A stretch of 5,472 bases of DNA from JBBSGC01 sp038254525 (lineage in GTDB: Bacteria > Actinomycetota > Actinomycetes > Propionibacteriales > Nocardioidaceae). This document shows, one piece after another, positions 1-5,182 of this stretch (positions are counted from its first letter, which is position 1; each line of letters begins with the position of its first letter). The stretch is from positions 1 to 5,472 of the forward strand of contig JBBSGC010000116.1 in NCBI GenBank assembly GCA_038254525.1. The letters run 5' to 3'. The notes below the pieces were generated by a model. The model had not been told where the DNA came from. It saw only the letters and a program-made list of their open reading frames with translations, and ran no database searches. The position numbers and the translations under genes are program-made.

Positions 1-717
1 CCCCGCCTGGACAAGCTGCGGCATTACCACGACCATCCCGGCTTCGTGCAACCGTTCGTCGACGCGGCGGTGACCGCGCTCGATGACCTGCCGGCGGACC
101 GGCGGGACCCGGCGCAGCTGATCTTCGTCACCCACTCGATCCCGCAAGGCATGGCTGCGGACAGTGGTCGTTTCCCTGGCCCCGGCGGCGACGGACACGC
201 CTATGTCGCCACGCACCGGGCGGTGGCGGCGGAGGTGAGCCGGCGGGTGGCCGCAGCCACCGGCCGCCGGCATCCGCACTCGCTGGCCTACTGCTCGCGC
301 TCCGGCCCGGCGCATGTGCCGTGGCTGGAGCCCGACGTCAACGACCACCTGGGCGCGTTGCACCGCGCCGGCGCCCGAGCCGTCGTCGTGGTCCCGATCG
401 GCTTCGTGTCCGACCACATGGAGGTGGTCTTCGACCTCGACACCGAGGCTGCGGCCACCGCACGCCGGCTCGGGCTGGCCTTCGCCCGCGCCGCCACTCC
501 AGGTACCGACCCACGGTTCGTTGCCATGGTGCGCGACCTGCTCCTCGAGCGGGCCGCGGCCGAGCGCGCCGAGCAGCCCGTGCGGACCACCGTCGGCGGC
601 CGGCGAGCCAGCTGGGACGTCTGCCCGGCTGGTTGCTGCCGCAACGGACGGGAGCCGGACCGGCCGGCCCTGTGCGGCGCAGACACCCTCTACCCAGTGC
701 AGATAGCGCCGCGGTGA
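1..717 (+). CDS. hemH: Ferrochelatase (probably coproporphyrin III ferrochelatase), C-terminal part, 5' truncated by window edge
   Basis: The frame is open from base 1 to the TGA at 715-717 and shows 238 residues; the family is about 340 residues, so roughly 100 N-terminal residues are missing. The enzyme inserts Fe2+ into a porphyrin; in Actinobacteria the substrate is known to be coproporphyrin III (CpfC). Visible landmarks are the metal-site histidine in THSIP (His codon 133-135), the block CSRSGPAHVPWLEPDVNDHL (from 292), and GFVSDHMEVVFDLD with the catalytic Glu at 421-423. The C-terminal tail has clustered cysteines (CPAGCC at 622-639 and a further Cys at 673-675). I infer that these help hold the [2Fe-2S] cluster known in mycobacterial ferrochelatase; another ligand would lie outside the window. 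The stop overlaps the old suhB start by four bases (GTGA), showing former translational coupling. Family identity is near certain; cluster ligation is inference. Confidence 0.96.
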   Translation, partial: PRLDKLRHYHDHPGFVQPFVDAAVTALDDLPADRRDPAQLIFVTHSIPQGMAADSGRFPGPGGDGHAYVATHRAVAAEVSRRVAAATGRRHPHSLAYCSRSGPAHVPWLEPDVNDHLGALHRAGARAVVVVPIGFVSDHMEVVFDLDTEAAATARRLGLAFARAATPGTDPRFVAMVRDLLLERAAAERAEQPVRTTVGGRRASWDVCPAGCCRNGREPDRPALCGADTLYPVQIAPR

Positions 718-928
718 CCGACGACGGTCTCCTCGAGCTGGCCCGCACGGTGACCGTCGAGGCGGCCTCCTTCATGCGTACGCACCGCCCGGGCGCGTCG
801 GCGTGCTGTCGACCAAGAGCACAGACACCGATGTGGTGACCGAGCTCGACGCGGCCACCGAGCGGCTGATCCGGTCGCGCGTGTTGGCCGAGCGGCCAGC
901 CGACGGGTTCCTCGGTGACGAGGGCGGC
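714..928 (+). pseudogene. suhB: Remnant of inositol monophosphatase family gene (suhB), N-terminal fragment with frameshift
   Basis: From the GTG at 714 the frame reads VTDDGLLELARTVTVEAASF followed by MRTHRPG. Near 789-800 the homologous reading moves to another frame, as if one base were lost, and continues as RVGVLSTKSTDTDVVTELDA and then TERLIRSRVLAERPADGFLGDEGG up to about 928. This matches the N-terminus of actinobacterial inositol monophosphatases (KS-PTD-VTE-D, then GEEGG), which also follow ferrochelatase in this neighbourhood. The unshifted frame stops at 839. After GDEGG the family match ends: no DPIDGTxNF metal-binding motif and no C-terminal domain appear in any frame, so about 70-75 of the usual 260-270 residues remain. 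With the catalytic aspartates missing, no active phosphatase can be made. The single frameshift alone could be a sequencing error, but the missing remainder could not. The gene's own Shine-Dalgarno is weak, as expected for a gene coupled to hemH. Confidence 0.85.
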
Positions 929-1116
929 CAGCGCGGCGGTTCTGGCCGCGGACTTTCACCAGGTGGTCGTGGCCTGCGGCTTCCGAGTGCTCTGCGCTTC
1001 CCGAAATGTCGATGCGATGTGGTCGCCGGGGCCGCCTCAATGCCGCGAGATCGGTGGTGTGTCCAAGATCGCACGTCACAGTTGGGAATCGGCGTGAATG
1101 AGCGGCCTCCGATCGG

Positions 1117-1127
1117 GCACACTGTGC
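1117..1127. promoter_or_regulatory. Palindrome GCACACTGTGC upstream of the DUF4193 gene, possible operator or -10 region
   Basis: Arms GCACA and TGTGC flank a single central C. A second, overlapping pairing is CGGGC (1114-1118) with GCCCG (1128-1132). The site lies about 80 bases before the DUF4193 start. CACACT inside it resembles a weak actinobacterial -10 box (one mismatch to TANNNT), but I see no good -35. It could be an operator, a promoter element or chance in GC-rich DNA. Confidence 0.2.
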
Positions 1128-1198
1128 GCCCGCACCCTTCTTGCTCGCAGCCGCGCTCACCGGAGCGACCACACTGCCAACGCCCAACGCCCGCGGTT

Positions 1199-1204
1199 GG
1201 AGAA
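1199..1204 (+). promoter_or_regulatory. Ribosome binding site of the DUF4193 gene
   Basis: GGAGAA ends four bases before the ATG at 1209. It supports this start over the upstream in-frame GTG/ATG codons (such as 1098), which lack a Shine-Dalgarno and would add a non-conserved, arginine-rich extension. Confidence 0.7.
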
Positions 1205-1208
1205 CCTG

Positions 1209-1505
1209 ATGGCCACCGATTACGACGCTCCTCGCAAGACCGAGGAAGAGCAGTCCGAAGACAGCATCGAAGAGCTCAAGGCGCGCCGCCATGACAAGAA
1301 CTCGGGGCAGGTCGACGAGGACGAGGCTGAGGCTGCCGAGTCCTTCGAGCTGCCTGGCGCCGATCTGAGCCACGAGGAGCTGTCGGTCCAGGTGCTGCCG
1401 CGGCAGGAAGACGAGTTCACCTGCGCCTCCTGCTTCCTGGTGCACCACCGCAGCCAGCATGCCGCTGACCGCGACGGGCTGCCGATCTGCCGTGACTGTG
1501 CCTGA
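1209..1505 (+). CDS. DUF4193 family protein, small acidic zinc-ribbon-like protein
   Basis: The product has 98 residues, matching the usual DUF4193 length (the M. tuberculosis homologue is Rv2699c, about 100 residues). It opens MATDYDAPRKTEEEQSED, the family's typical start. Residues 11-66 are strongly acidic and probably flexible. The C-terminus carries two Cys pairs, CASC (72-75) and CRDC (94-97), separated by 18 residues that include two His, which is a zinc-ribbon layout. The function is unknown; I infer a soluble cytoplasmic protein that binds zinc and may contact another protein or nucleic acid. It has a clear GGAGAA ribosome site and its own upstream region, since the upstream suhB is broken. 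It converges on the DUF4235 gene with only nine bases between the stops, and no terminator hairpin fits there. Family assignment is firm; the role is not known. Confidence 0.93.
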   Translation: MATDYDAPRKTEEEQSEDSIEELKARRHDKNSGQVDEDEAEAAESFELPGADLSHEELSVQVLPRQEDEFTCASCFLVHHRSQHAADRDGLPICRDCA

Positions 1506-1514
1506 GGCGGCGAC

Positions 1515-1862
1515 CTAGCGCTTCTTGGTGGTCCCCGAAGTCAGCTGCGACGCCTTGATGCCGGGCGGCAGAGTGTCGAACGAGCGCACCCAGTAGCTGA
1601 CGGCCCGACGGGTGACGTAGACCTTCGCCAGCTGCGAGGTCGCTCCCGAGAGCACTGCCCACGTGACGGCCTCGAGGGTCGTCACCTCTGGGTTCTCCGG
1701 GGAGGCAGGTGGTTGGCGGCCGAGTGCGACCTGCCAGCCGAGGTTGATCATCCGCCGGCTGGCGACACCGGCGAGCAGCGCCGAGGTGCGGCCGTACATC
1801 TTCCACACACCCTTGCCGGGCTCCTTCTTCTTGCCGGCGGAGCTGCCGCTGCGACGTGCCAC
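1515..1862 (-). CDS. DUF4235 domain-containing small probable membrane protein
   Basis: The product has 115 residues, starting at the GTG read from 1862. This start follows a perfect GGAGGT ribosome site and gives VARRSGSSAGKKKEPGKG. The open frame extends further upstream, but that part overlaps DUF3093 and is shadow-like. The lysine-rich N-terminus (1-21) is followed by a hydrophobic/amphipathic segment (about 26-47, TSALLAGVASRRMINLGWQV). A second segment (about 61-91) contains AVTWAVLSGATSQLAKVYVTRRAVSYWV, resembling the DUF4235 pattern in which the A-G-x-x-x-x-x-A-K helix is followed by an aromatic/Arg stretch. A basic tail ends in KKR. I infer a small membrane-associated protein of unknown function. 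It lies 49 bases after DUF3093 on the same strand and is probably co-transcribed with it. The family call rests on recall of the pattern and is less certain than those of its neighbours. Confidence 0.8.
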   Translation of the reverse strand: MARRSGSSAGKKKEPGKGVWKMYGRTSALLAGVASRRMINLGWQVALGRQPPASPENPEVTTLEAVTWAVLSGATSQLAKVYVTRRAVSYWVRSFDTLPPGIKASQLTSGTTKKR

Positions 1863-1867
1863 GTGGG

Positions 1868-1873
1868 ACCTCC
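1868..1873 (-). promoter_or_regulatory. Ribosome binding site (GGAGGT) of the DUF4235 gene
   Basis: On the minus strand GGAGGT stands five bases before the GTG at 1862-1860. It is a full match to the Shine-Dalgarno consensus, fixes the start, and shows that the much longer upstream open frame is not used. Confidence 0.85.
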
Positions 1874-1911
1874 GTGCTGAGGCGCGGGCGGCGTTCCGCC
1901 CGTCGGACGAG

Positions 1912-2424
1912 TCAGTGTGCCACCTGGCTGCGTGCGGCATGTACGGCGGCGACGACGTGGTCGGGGTGCCGGGTGCTGAGCAGCCAGTACGGTGCCGGGT
2001 CGTCTGGGTCGTCGATCGGCACGCGCACCGAGGTGGCGATATAGGGGCGCAGCAGCAAGTACGCGCGGGCATCGGCATCCCGGCCATGCAGTCGCCGGGT
2101 TCCGTCGGCGTCAAGCGCCTCGGCCGGTCCGCACAGCCCGACCGGGATCTGCGCCCGTCCGGCGCTGAGCTGACCGTCGTGAACCGCTACGCGCGATGAG
2201 CCCCAGCCCAGCAGCAGTCCGCCGGCGACTGCGGCGGCGACGGCGGCGGCCAGCGCGGCGACCAACCTCGGCGTCGCGAGCGCGAAAGCCCACCACACCG
2301 ACAGCACGAACAGCCCCGCCAGCAACCACCAACCCACCGGCGGGTGCAGACGCTCCACGTAGGACACCGGCCGGGCATCGCTCGAGGGCTCCGCCGGGGG
2401 GCCTGCGCCGCTGGAGCTGCTCAC
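1912..2424 (-). CDS. DUF3093 family membrane protein
   Basis: The product has 170 residues, with a GTG start at 2424 and GAGG eight bases upstream. It opens with a short Ser/Pro-rich tail and then VSYVERLHPPVGWWLLAGLF, the characteristic Y-x-E-R-L-x-P-x-x-WW signature of DUF3093 (M. tuberculosis homologue Rv2698). Two transmembrane helices are visible at about 31-50 and 53-74. They are followed by a soluble domain with RPYIATSVRVPIDDPDDPAP and then YWLLSTRHPDHVVAAV (about 126-161), also family-typical. It is divergent from dut across a 74-base spacer and probably leads a two-gene unit with the DUF4235 gene. The molecular role is unknown; conservation next to dut in Actinobacteria is established, but no shared function has been shown to my knowledge. 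Confidence 0.92.
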   Translation of the reverse strand: MSSSSGAGPPAEPSSDARPVSYVERLHPPVGWWLLAGLFVLSVWWAFALATPRLVAALAAAVAAAVAGGLLLGWGSSRVAVHDGQLSAGRAQIPVGLCGPAEALDADGTRRLHGRDADARAYLLLRPYIATSVRVPIDDPDDPAPYWLLSTRHPDHVVAAVHAARSQVAH

Positions 2425-2439
2425 CGGTGCAGCCTCGCA

Positions 2440-2467
2440 CGGACCGTGGCGGCGCTGCCGGTAGGGT
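2440..2467 (+). promoter_or_regulatory. Candidate promoter of the dut group
   Basis: TAGGGT (2462-2467) fits the actinobacterial TANNNT -10 box. CGGACC (2440-2445), 16 bases upstream, is a partial -35 that shares GACC with TTGACC. Transcription would begin near 2474, giving a leader of about 25 bases before dut. The spacer 2425-2498 must also drive DUF3093 in the other direction; I see no clear box for that. Confidence 0.4.
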
Positions 2468-2484
2468 CGCCAACTGGAGCGCTT

Positions 2485-2492
2485 GGAGGAGG
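2485..2492 (+). promoter_or_regulatory. Strong ribosome binding site (GGAGGAGG) of dut
   Basis: GGAGGAGG ends six bases before the ATG at 2499, predicting high initiation and fixing the dut start. The longer upstream frame (from 2196) is antisense to DUF3093 and has arginine/proline-rich shadow composition. Confidence 0.88.
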
Positions 2493-2498
2493 ACGCCG

Positions 2499-2999
2499 AT
2501 GCTCGAGGTCAGGGTCCGAAGGCTCGACGAGGGCATCGACCTGCCCACCTACCGCCACCCGGGCGATGCCGGTGCGGACCTCGCGACCACCGTTGACCTG
2601 ACGCTGGCACCGGGTGAGCGGGCGCTGGTTCCGACCGGGATCGCGGTGGCGGTGCCTGAGGGGTACGCCGCCTTCGTACACCCGCGTTCCGGCCTCGCGG
2701 CCCGTTTCGGGTTGTCCATAGTGAATGCGCCGGGCACCATCGACGCTGGCTATCGAGGCGAGGTCAAGGTGCTGCTGGTCAACCTCGACCCTCAGCAGCC
2801 AGTCGTGCTGCGACGTGGCGACCGGATCGCGCAGCTCGTGGTGCAGCCGGTCCAGCAGGTCAGCTTCGTGCCCGTCGACACGTTGCCGACAACCGTTCGC
2901 GGTGAGGGCGGCTACGGATCCACCGGTGGCTTCGGCACCGCCGTGGCGAATGCTTCGGCCGGCGGCGGCCTCGGGCCCCACAGGGAGGCAACGGCGTGA
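2499..2999 (+). CDS. dut: Deoxyuridine 5'-triphosphate nucleotidohydrolase (dUTPase)
   Basis: This enzyme hydrolyses dUTP to dUMP and diphosphate, keeping uracil out of DNA and supplying dUMP for thymidylate synthesis; the family is a Mg2+-dependent homotrimer. All five motifs are visible in the 166-residue product: DAGADL (23-28), PRSGLA (62-67), GTIDAGYRGE with the catalytic Asp at 82 (79-88), RGDRIAQL (106-113) and RGEGGYGSTG (134-143). Motif 5 has Tyr139 where most family members have Phe or His to stack on uracil. The segment LVNLDPQQPVVL resembles the mycobacterial form. The C-terminal tail after motif 5 (residues 144-166, Gly/Ala-rich) is longer than the short tail of the M. tuberculosis enzyme. 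The stop overlaps the DUF3710 start by four bases (GTGA), indicating translational coupling. Confidence 0.98.
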   Translation: MLEVRVRRLDEGIDLPTYRHPGDAGADLATTVDLTLAPGERALVPTGIAVAVPEGYAAFVHPRSGLAARFGLSIVNAPGTIDAGYRGEVKVLLVNLDPQQPVVLRRGDRIAQLVVQPVQQVSFVPVDTLPTTVRGEGGYGSTGGFGTAVANASAGGGLGPHREATA

Positions 3000-3673
3000 T
3001 CTTTCGCCGACGCGAGAGCAAGGACGCCACGACCGGAGAGTCCCAGGCCGCGCCCGACGGTGCGCCGGCCGACGGCGGCCACACCGGTGACGCCGTGCTG
3101 AGTGCTGGTGACTTTCGAGCGGCCACCGGCCCGTGGGACATCGCAGAGCGTCCTGCAGACGACGACCCGGGCACCATCGACCTCGGCGGCCTGGTGGTCC
3201 GCCTTCGGATGGGGCTCGACCTGCGGCTGCAGACCGACCAGGAGACCAGTGTGGTCCAGGCGGTGCTGCTGGTGGCCGGCGACGGCGCGGTGGAGCTTCG
3301 CGCGTTCGCCGCCTCGCGCGCCAGCGGCATCTGGGACGTCGTGCGCCGCGAGATCGTCGGCGAAGCGTCTCGGCACGGCGGCACCGCCACCGAGATCCCC
3401 GGCCCGTACGGTCCGGAGCTGCGAGTGGTCGTGCCCGCGCAGGCACCAGATGGTCAGCGCGGCACGCAGACCAGCCGCATCGTCGGCGTCGAGGGACCAC
3501 GGTGGCTGCTGCGGGCCACCTACCTGGGCCGGCCGGCGATCGAACCGGACGCCGACCACGTGCTCGAGTCGGCGGTTCGCGACGTCAGCGTGGTGCGCGG
3601 GGACGGGGCGATGCCCCCGAGGGAGCCGCTCCCGCTGCGGCTGCCGCCGGACGCCCAACCCGTGTCGGAGTGA
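2996..3673 (+). CDS. DUF3710 domain-containing protein
   Basis: The product has 225 residues, beginning at the GTG that overlaps the dut stop. The first 45 residues are basic and then low-complexity polar (MIFRRRESKD onward). The conserved domain spans about 46-218: GPWD at the start, LQTDQETSVVQAVLLVAGDG, ASGIWDVVRREI (109-120), GPYGPELRV, VGVEGPRWLLRATYLGRPA (163-181) and the closing block MPPREPLPLRLP (206-217). These are the family landmarks of DUF3710, known from M. tuberculosis Rv2696c in the same position after dut. There is no transmembrane helix or signal peptide, so it is probably cytoplasmic. The biochemical role is unknown. Co-translation with dut is the strongest clue to function, but conserved linkage alone does not prove shared chemistry. 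Confidence 0.95.
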   Translation: MIFRRRESKDATTGESQAAPDGAPADGGHTGDAVLSAGDFRAATGPWDIAERPADDDPGTIDLGGLVVRLRMGLDLRLQTDQETSVVQAVLLVAGDGAVELRAFAASRASGIWDVVRREIVGEASRHGGTATEIPGPYGPELRVVVPAQAPDGQRGTQTSRIVGVEGPRWLLRATYLGRPAIEPDADHVLESAVRDVSVVRGDGAMPPREPLPLRLPPDAQPVSE

Positions 3674-3709
3674 CCTCTCCGGCCCTCTCAGCTGGCGACC
3701 ACGGTCACC

Positions 3710-3715
3710 TACAGT
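3710..3715 (+). promoter_or_regulatory. Candidate -10 box (TACAGT) for a leaderless OB-fold transcript
   Basis: TACAGT matches TANNNT and ends seven bases before the ATG at 3723, so transcription would begin at or next to the A of the start codon. The bases between carry no usable Shine-Dalgarno (GGTG lies only two bases from the ATG). Leaderless genes with exactly this geometry are common in Actinobacteria. No convincing -35 is visible. Confidence 0.55.
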
Positions 3716-3722
3716 TGGTGCC

Positions 3723-4112
3723 ATGAGCTCTGCAAGCACCCGTACGCCCTCGGCCGGCGGCTTCCTCAAGAAGGCGCTGAACAAGCTGTCGACCAGCACC
3801 GGCGCGCTGGAGGCCGAGGAGCTGCAGGAAAGCGCCGAGGCGGCGGGCTGTCGCCTTGTCACCGGGTTCGGTGACCGTGATGTGGTCACCGCGCACGGCT
3901 CGCTTCGCGCCGTCACCCTGCGGCCGCGCGGAGGTGTGTCGGCCTTGGAGGCTGAGCTCGACGACGGCTCCGGCACGGTCACCTTGATCTGGCTCGGTCG
4001 CCGCCGGATCACGGGTATCGACCCGGGTCGGCAGCTCACTGTGCACGGGCGCATCTCGTGCACAGACGGCAACCGGGTCCTCTACAACCCCCGCTACGAG
4101 CTCAGCGCGTGA
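3723..4112 (+). CDS. OB-fold nucleic-acid-binding domain protein
   Basis: The product has 129 residues. The N-terminal 40 residues form a linker plus a polar helix (GGFLKKALNKLSTS, then EAEELQESAEAAG). The OB-fold-like beta region covers about 43-127: CRLVTGFGDRDVVTAHGSLR, TLRPRGGVSALEAELDDGSG, TVTLIWLGRRRITGIDPGRQ, LTVHGRI and the end VLYNPRYEL. This follows the OB-fold pattern of RecG/tRNA-anticodon-type single-strand-binding domains and matches M. tuberculosis Rv2694c, also between DUF3710 and DUF3159. It may bind single-stranded DNA or RNA; no catalytic residues are seen. It lies 49 bases after DUF3710, has no good ribosome site, and has a -10-like box just upstream, so it may also be made from its own leaderless transcript. 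Its stop overlaps the DUF3159 start (GTGA). Confidence 0.92.
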   Translation: MSSASTRTPSAGGFLKKALNKLSTSTGALEAEELQESAEAAGCRLVTGFGDRDVVTAHGSLRAVTLRPRGGVSALEAELDDGSGTVTLIWLGRRRITGIDPGRQLTVHGRISCTDGNRVLYNPRYELSA

Positions 4113-4789
4113 CGGCCGAGCAGCTGCCGTCGGTACCGGCCGCCGAGGCGCCGCGGCTGGCTGCGGAGTACGCGACGGTGGAGCAGCTTGTGCGCGGTCA
4201 GCTGGCGAAGGCACTCGGTGGCCCGCGGGGCGTGGTCGAGGGGGCGCTGCCGACGGTCGCGTTCACGATCTGCTGGCTGCTGACGCACCGGCTCGCGGTG
4301 ACGTTGGCGGTCAGCGTCGGCGTCGCGTTGGTGCTGCTGCTGGCCCGTGTGGTCCAGCGGCAGAGCGTTCAGTTCGTGGCCAACAGCCTGGTGGGCATCT
4401 TGATCGGAGCGGTCTTCGCCGCTCGCTCAGGAGATGCCATCGACGCGTTCAAGCCGGGCCTGATCTACAACAGCGTCTACGGCGTGCTGATGGTGCTCAG
4501 CGTGGTCGTCGGGTGGCCGCTGGTCGGGTTCATGGTGGGCAGTGTGATGGGGGACGCCACCGGTTGGCACGAAGACAAGCCAGTCGTGGCGTTGTGCAGG
4601 CGGCTGACGCTGGTGTTGGCAGTGCCGTGCGTGCTACGGGTGCTCGTGCAGTACCCGTTGTACGCCGCGGACCAGCTCGGGTGGCTGGCGACGGCGAAGA
4701 TCTTCATGGGCTGGCCCCTGCAGGTCGCCGCCTTGGCCGCGATGGCGTACCTGCTCAGCCGCAACCGCACCCCCCTCGCCCATCCGTGA
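4109..4789 (+). CDS. DUF3159 family multi-pass membrane protein
   Basis: The product has 226 residues from the GTG overlapping the previous stop; an earlier in-frame start at 4058 would lie inside the OB-fold gene. A polar N-terminus (1-40) with EYATVEQLVRGQLAKALGGP, a family hallmark, precedes about six or seven hydrophobic segments (roughly 44-60, 62-82, 88-106, 117-134, 136-148, 165-182, 202-217). Conserved patches include FKPGLIYNSVY, VGWPLVGFMVG, RRLTLVLAVPCVLRVLVQYP and AKIFMGWPLQ. This matches the DUF3159 family (M. tuberculosis Rv2693c, 223 residues). The function is unknown; the number of helices and the lack of an ATPase or transport signature leave channel, transporter and scaffold roles open. 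Its last codons and stop (LAHP, stop at 4787-4789) lie inside the first unit of a 22-base tandem array. Confidence 0.94.
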   Translation: MTAEQLPSVPAAEAPRLAAEYATVEQLVRGQLAKALGGPRGVVEGALPTVAFTICWLLTHRLAVTLAVSVGVALVLLLARVVQRQSVQFVANSLVGILIGAVFAARSGDAIDAFKPGLIYNSVYGVLMVLSVVVGWPLVGFMVGSVMGDATGWHEDKPVVALCRRLTLVLAVPCVLRVLVQYPLYAADQLGWLATAKIFMGWPLQVAALAAMAYLLSRNRTPLAHP

Positions 4790-4860
4790 CTTCTTGAGTG
4801 CCCATCCGTGAGTTCCCGAGTGCCCATCCGCGAGTTGCAGGTGCCCGTCCGCGTCCGGCC
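4778..4860 (+). repeat. Tandem array, 22-base period, left array (about 3.8 units)
   Basis: Units begin at 4778, 4800, 4822 and 4843 (spacing 22, 22, 21). Each starts GCCCATCCG (the fourth GCCCGTCCG), followed by a variable T/C, then GAGTT-like bases and AGT or GGT. The first unit overlaps the DUF3159 stop codon, which its TGA supplies. On the opposite strand the core reads CRCGGAYGGGC, close to the core of the array at 5227-5292, which lies in the other orientation. Confidence 0.85.
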
Positions 4861-4879
4861 CGGTCCCGGCGCCTCGGCC

Positions 4880-4885
4880 TACGCT
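4880..4885 (+). promoter_or_regulatory. Candidate -10 box (TACGCT) for the UBP zinc-finger gene
   Basis: TACGCT fits TANNNT and predicts a start near 4892 and a leader of about 27 bases, compatible with the ribosome site at 4908-4913. No -35 stands out in the GC-rich bases upstream. Confidence 0.35.
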
Positions 4886-4907
4886 TACGCCAGCCGCGTT
4901 TGACGGA

Positions 4908-4913
4908 AAGGAG
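4908..4913 (+). promoter_or_regulatory. Ribosome binding site (AAGGAG) of the UBP zinc-finger gene
   Basis: AAGGAG, preceded by more purines, ends five bases before the ATG at 4919 and sets that start. Confidence 0.8.
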
Positions 4914-4918
4914 TCGGC

Positions 4919-5182
4919 ATGGCCACGTGCGAGCACCTCGAGGCGAACGCCGACCATCAGCCGGCAACTGAGGTGGACGGCTGCGAGGAGTGTCTGGCCA
5001 ACGGCAGCGGCTGGGTGCACCTGCGCAGCTGCGCCGACTGCGGGCACATCGGCTGCTGCGACTCATCACCGAACCGACACGCCGACGCGCACTATCGGAC
5101 GACAAACCATCCAGTCATCCGCTCGGCGGAACCGGGGGAGGCCTGGCGGTGGTGCTACGTCGATGAGCTGATGGCCACCTGA
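4919..5182 (+). CDS. UBP-type zinc-finger protein (stand-alone zf-UBP domain)
   Basis: The 87-residue product is essentially one zf-UBP domain. Probable zinc ligands are Cys4 and His6 (CEH), Cys22 and Cys25 (CEEC), Cys38 and Cys41 (CADC), Cys46 or Cys47 (GCCD), and His54, His58 and His64 (H-x3-H-x5-H, ending NHPVI). The closing WRWCYVDE block is also typical. In eukaryotes this fold grips the free C-terminal Gly-Gly of ubiquitin; bacterial copies occur alone or fused to transporters and their ligand is unsettled. Actinobacteria lack ubiquitin, although many have Pup and small ubiquitin-like sulphur carriers. It has its own ribosome site, a candidate promoter, and a hairpin at its stop, so it looks monocistronic. 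It sits between DUF3159 and the potassium uptake gene, and is absent from that spot in the mycobacterial order as I recall it. Domain identity is firm; function is unknown. Confidence 0.93.
   Translation: MATCEHLEANADHQPATEVDGCEECLANGSGWVHLRSCADCGHIGCCDSSPNRHADAHYRTTNHPVIRSAEPGEAWRWCYVDELMAT

Larger units (their letters stand above)
929..1208. other. Gene-free stretch between the suhB remnant and the DUF4193 gene
   Basis: This 280-base stretch has no reading frame with family resemblance on either strand. Open frames crossing it (plus strand 803-1294 and 915-1097; minus strand 772-1122) have arginine/proline/serine-rich composition typical of shadow frames. Bases near 1000-1090 look less GC-rich than the flanks (for example cgaaatgtcgatgcgatgt), in keeping with non-coding or decayed DNA. 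The right end must hold the promoter of the DUF4193 gene, because the former upstream gene is broken. A palindrome lies at 1117-1127. Confidence 0.6.

Noticed and set aside
780..810. Programmed ribosomal frameshift in suhB
   Set aside because: There is no slippery heptamer or downstream pseudoknot that I can see, and the shifted frame loses homology after GDEGG, so no full enzyme would result.
803..1294. Plus-strand open frame starting VLSTKSTDTDVVTE as a separate gene
   Set aside because: Only its first 40 or so residues match inositol monophosphatase; the rest is compositionally shadow-like and it runs into the DUF4193 coding region. It is the second half of the suhB remnant.
690..1460. 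Long minus-strand open frame of 256 codons
   Set aside because: It is antisense to the hemH end, the suhB remnant and DUF4193, is rich in Arg/Ala/His with no family pattern, and DUF4193 on the other strand is clearly real.
2421..4072. Long minus-strand open frames opposite dut, DUF3710 and the OB-fold gene
   Set aside because: In high-GC DNA the antisense of real genes often stays open; these are Arg/Pro/Ser-rich and overlap strongly supported plus-strand genes.
4919..5182. UBP zinc-finger gene as part of a bacterial ubiquitin-like conjugation (anti-phage) operon
   Set aside because: No E1, E2, JAB peptidase or ubiquitin-like genes are adjacent; the neighbours are conserved housekeeping genes.
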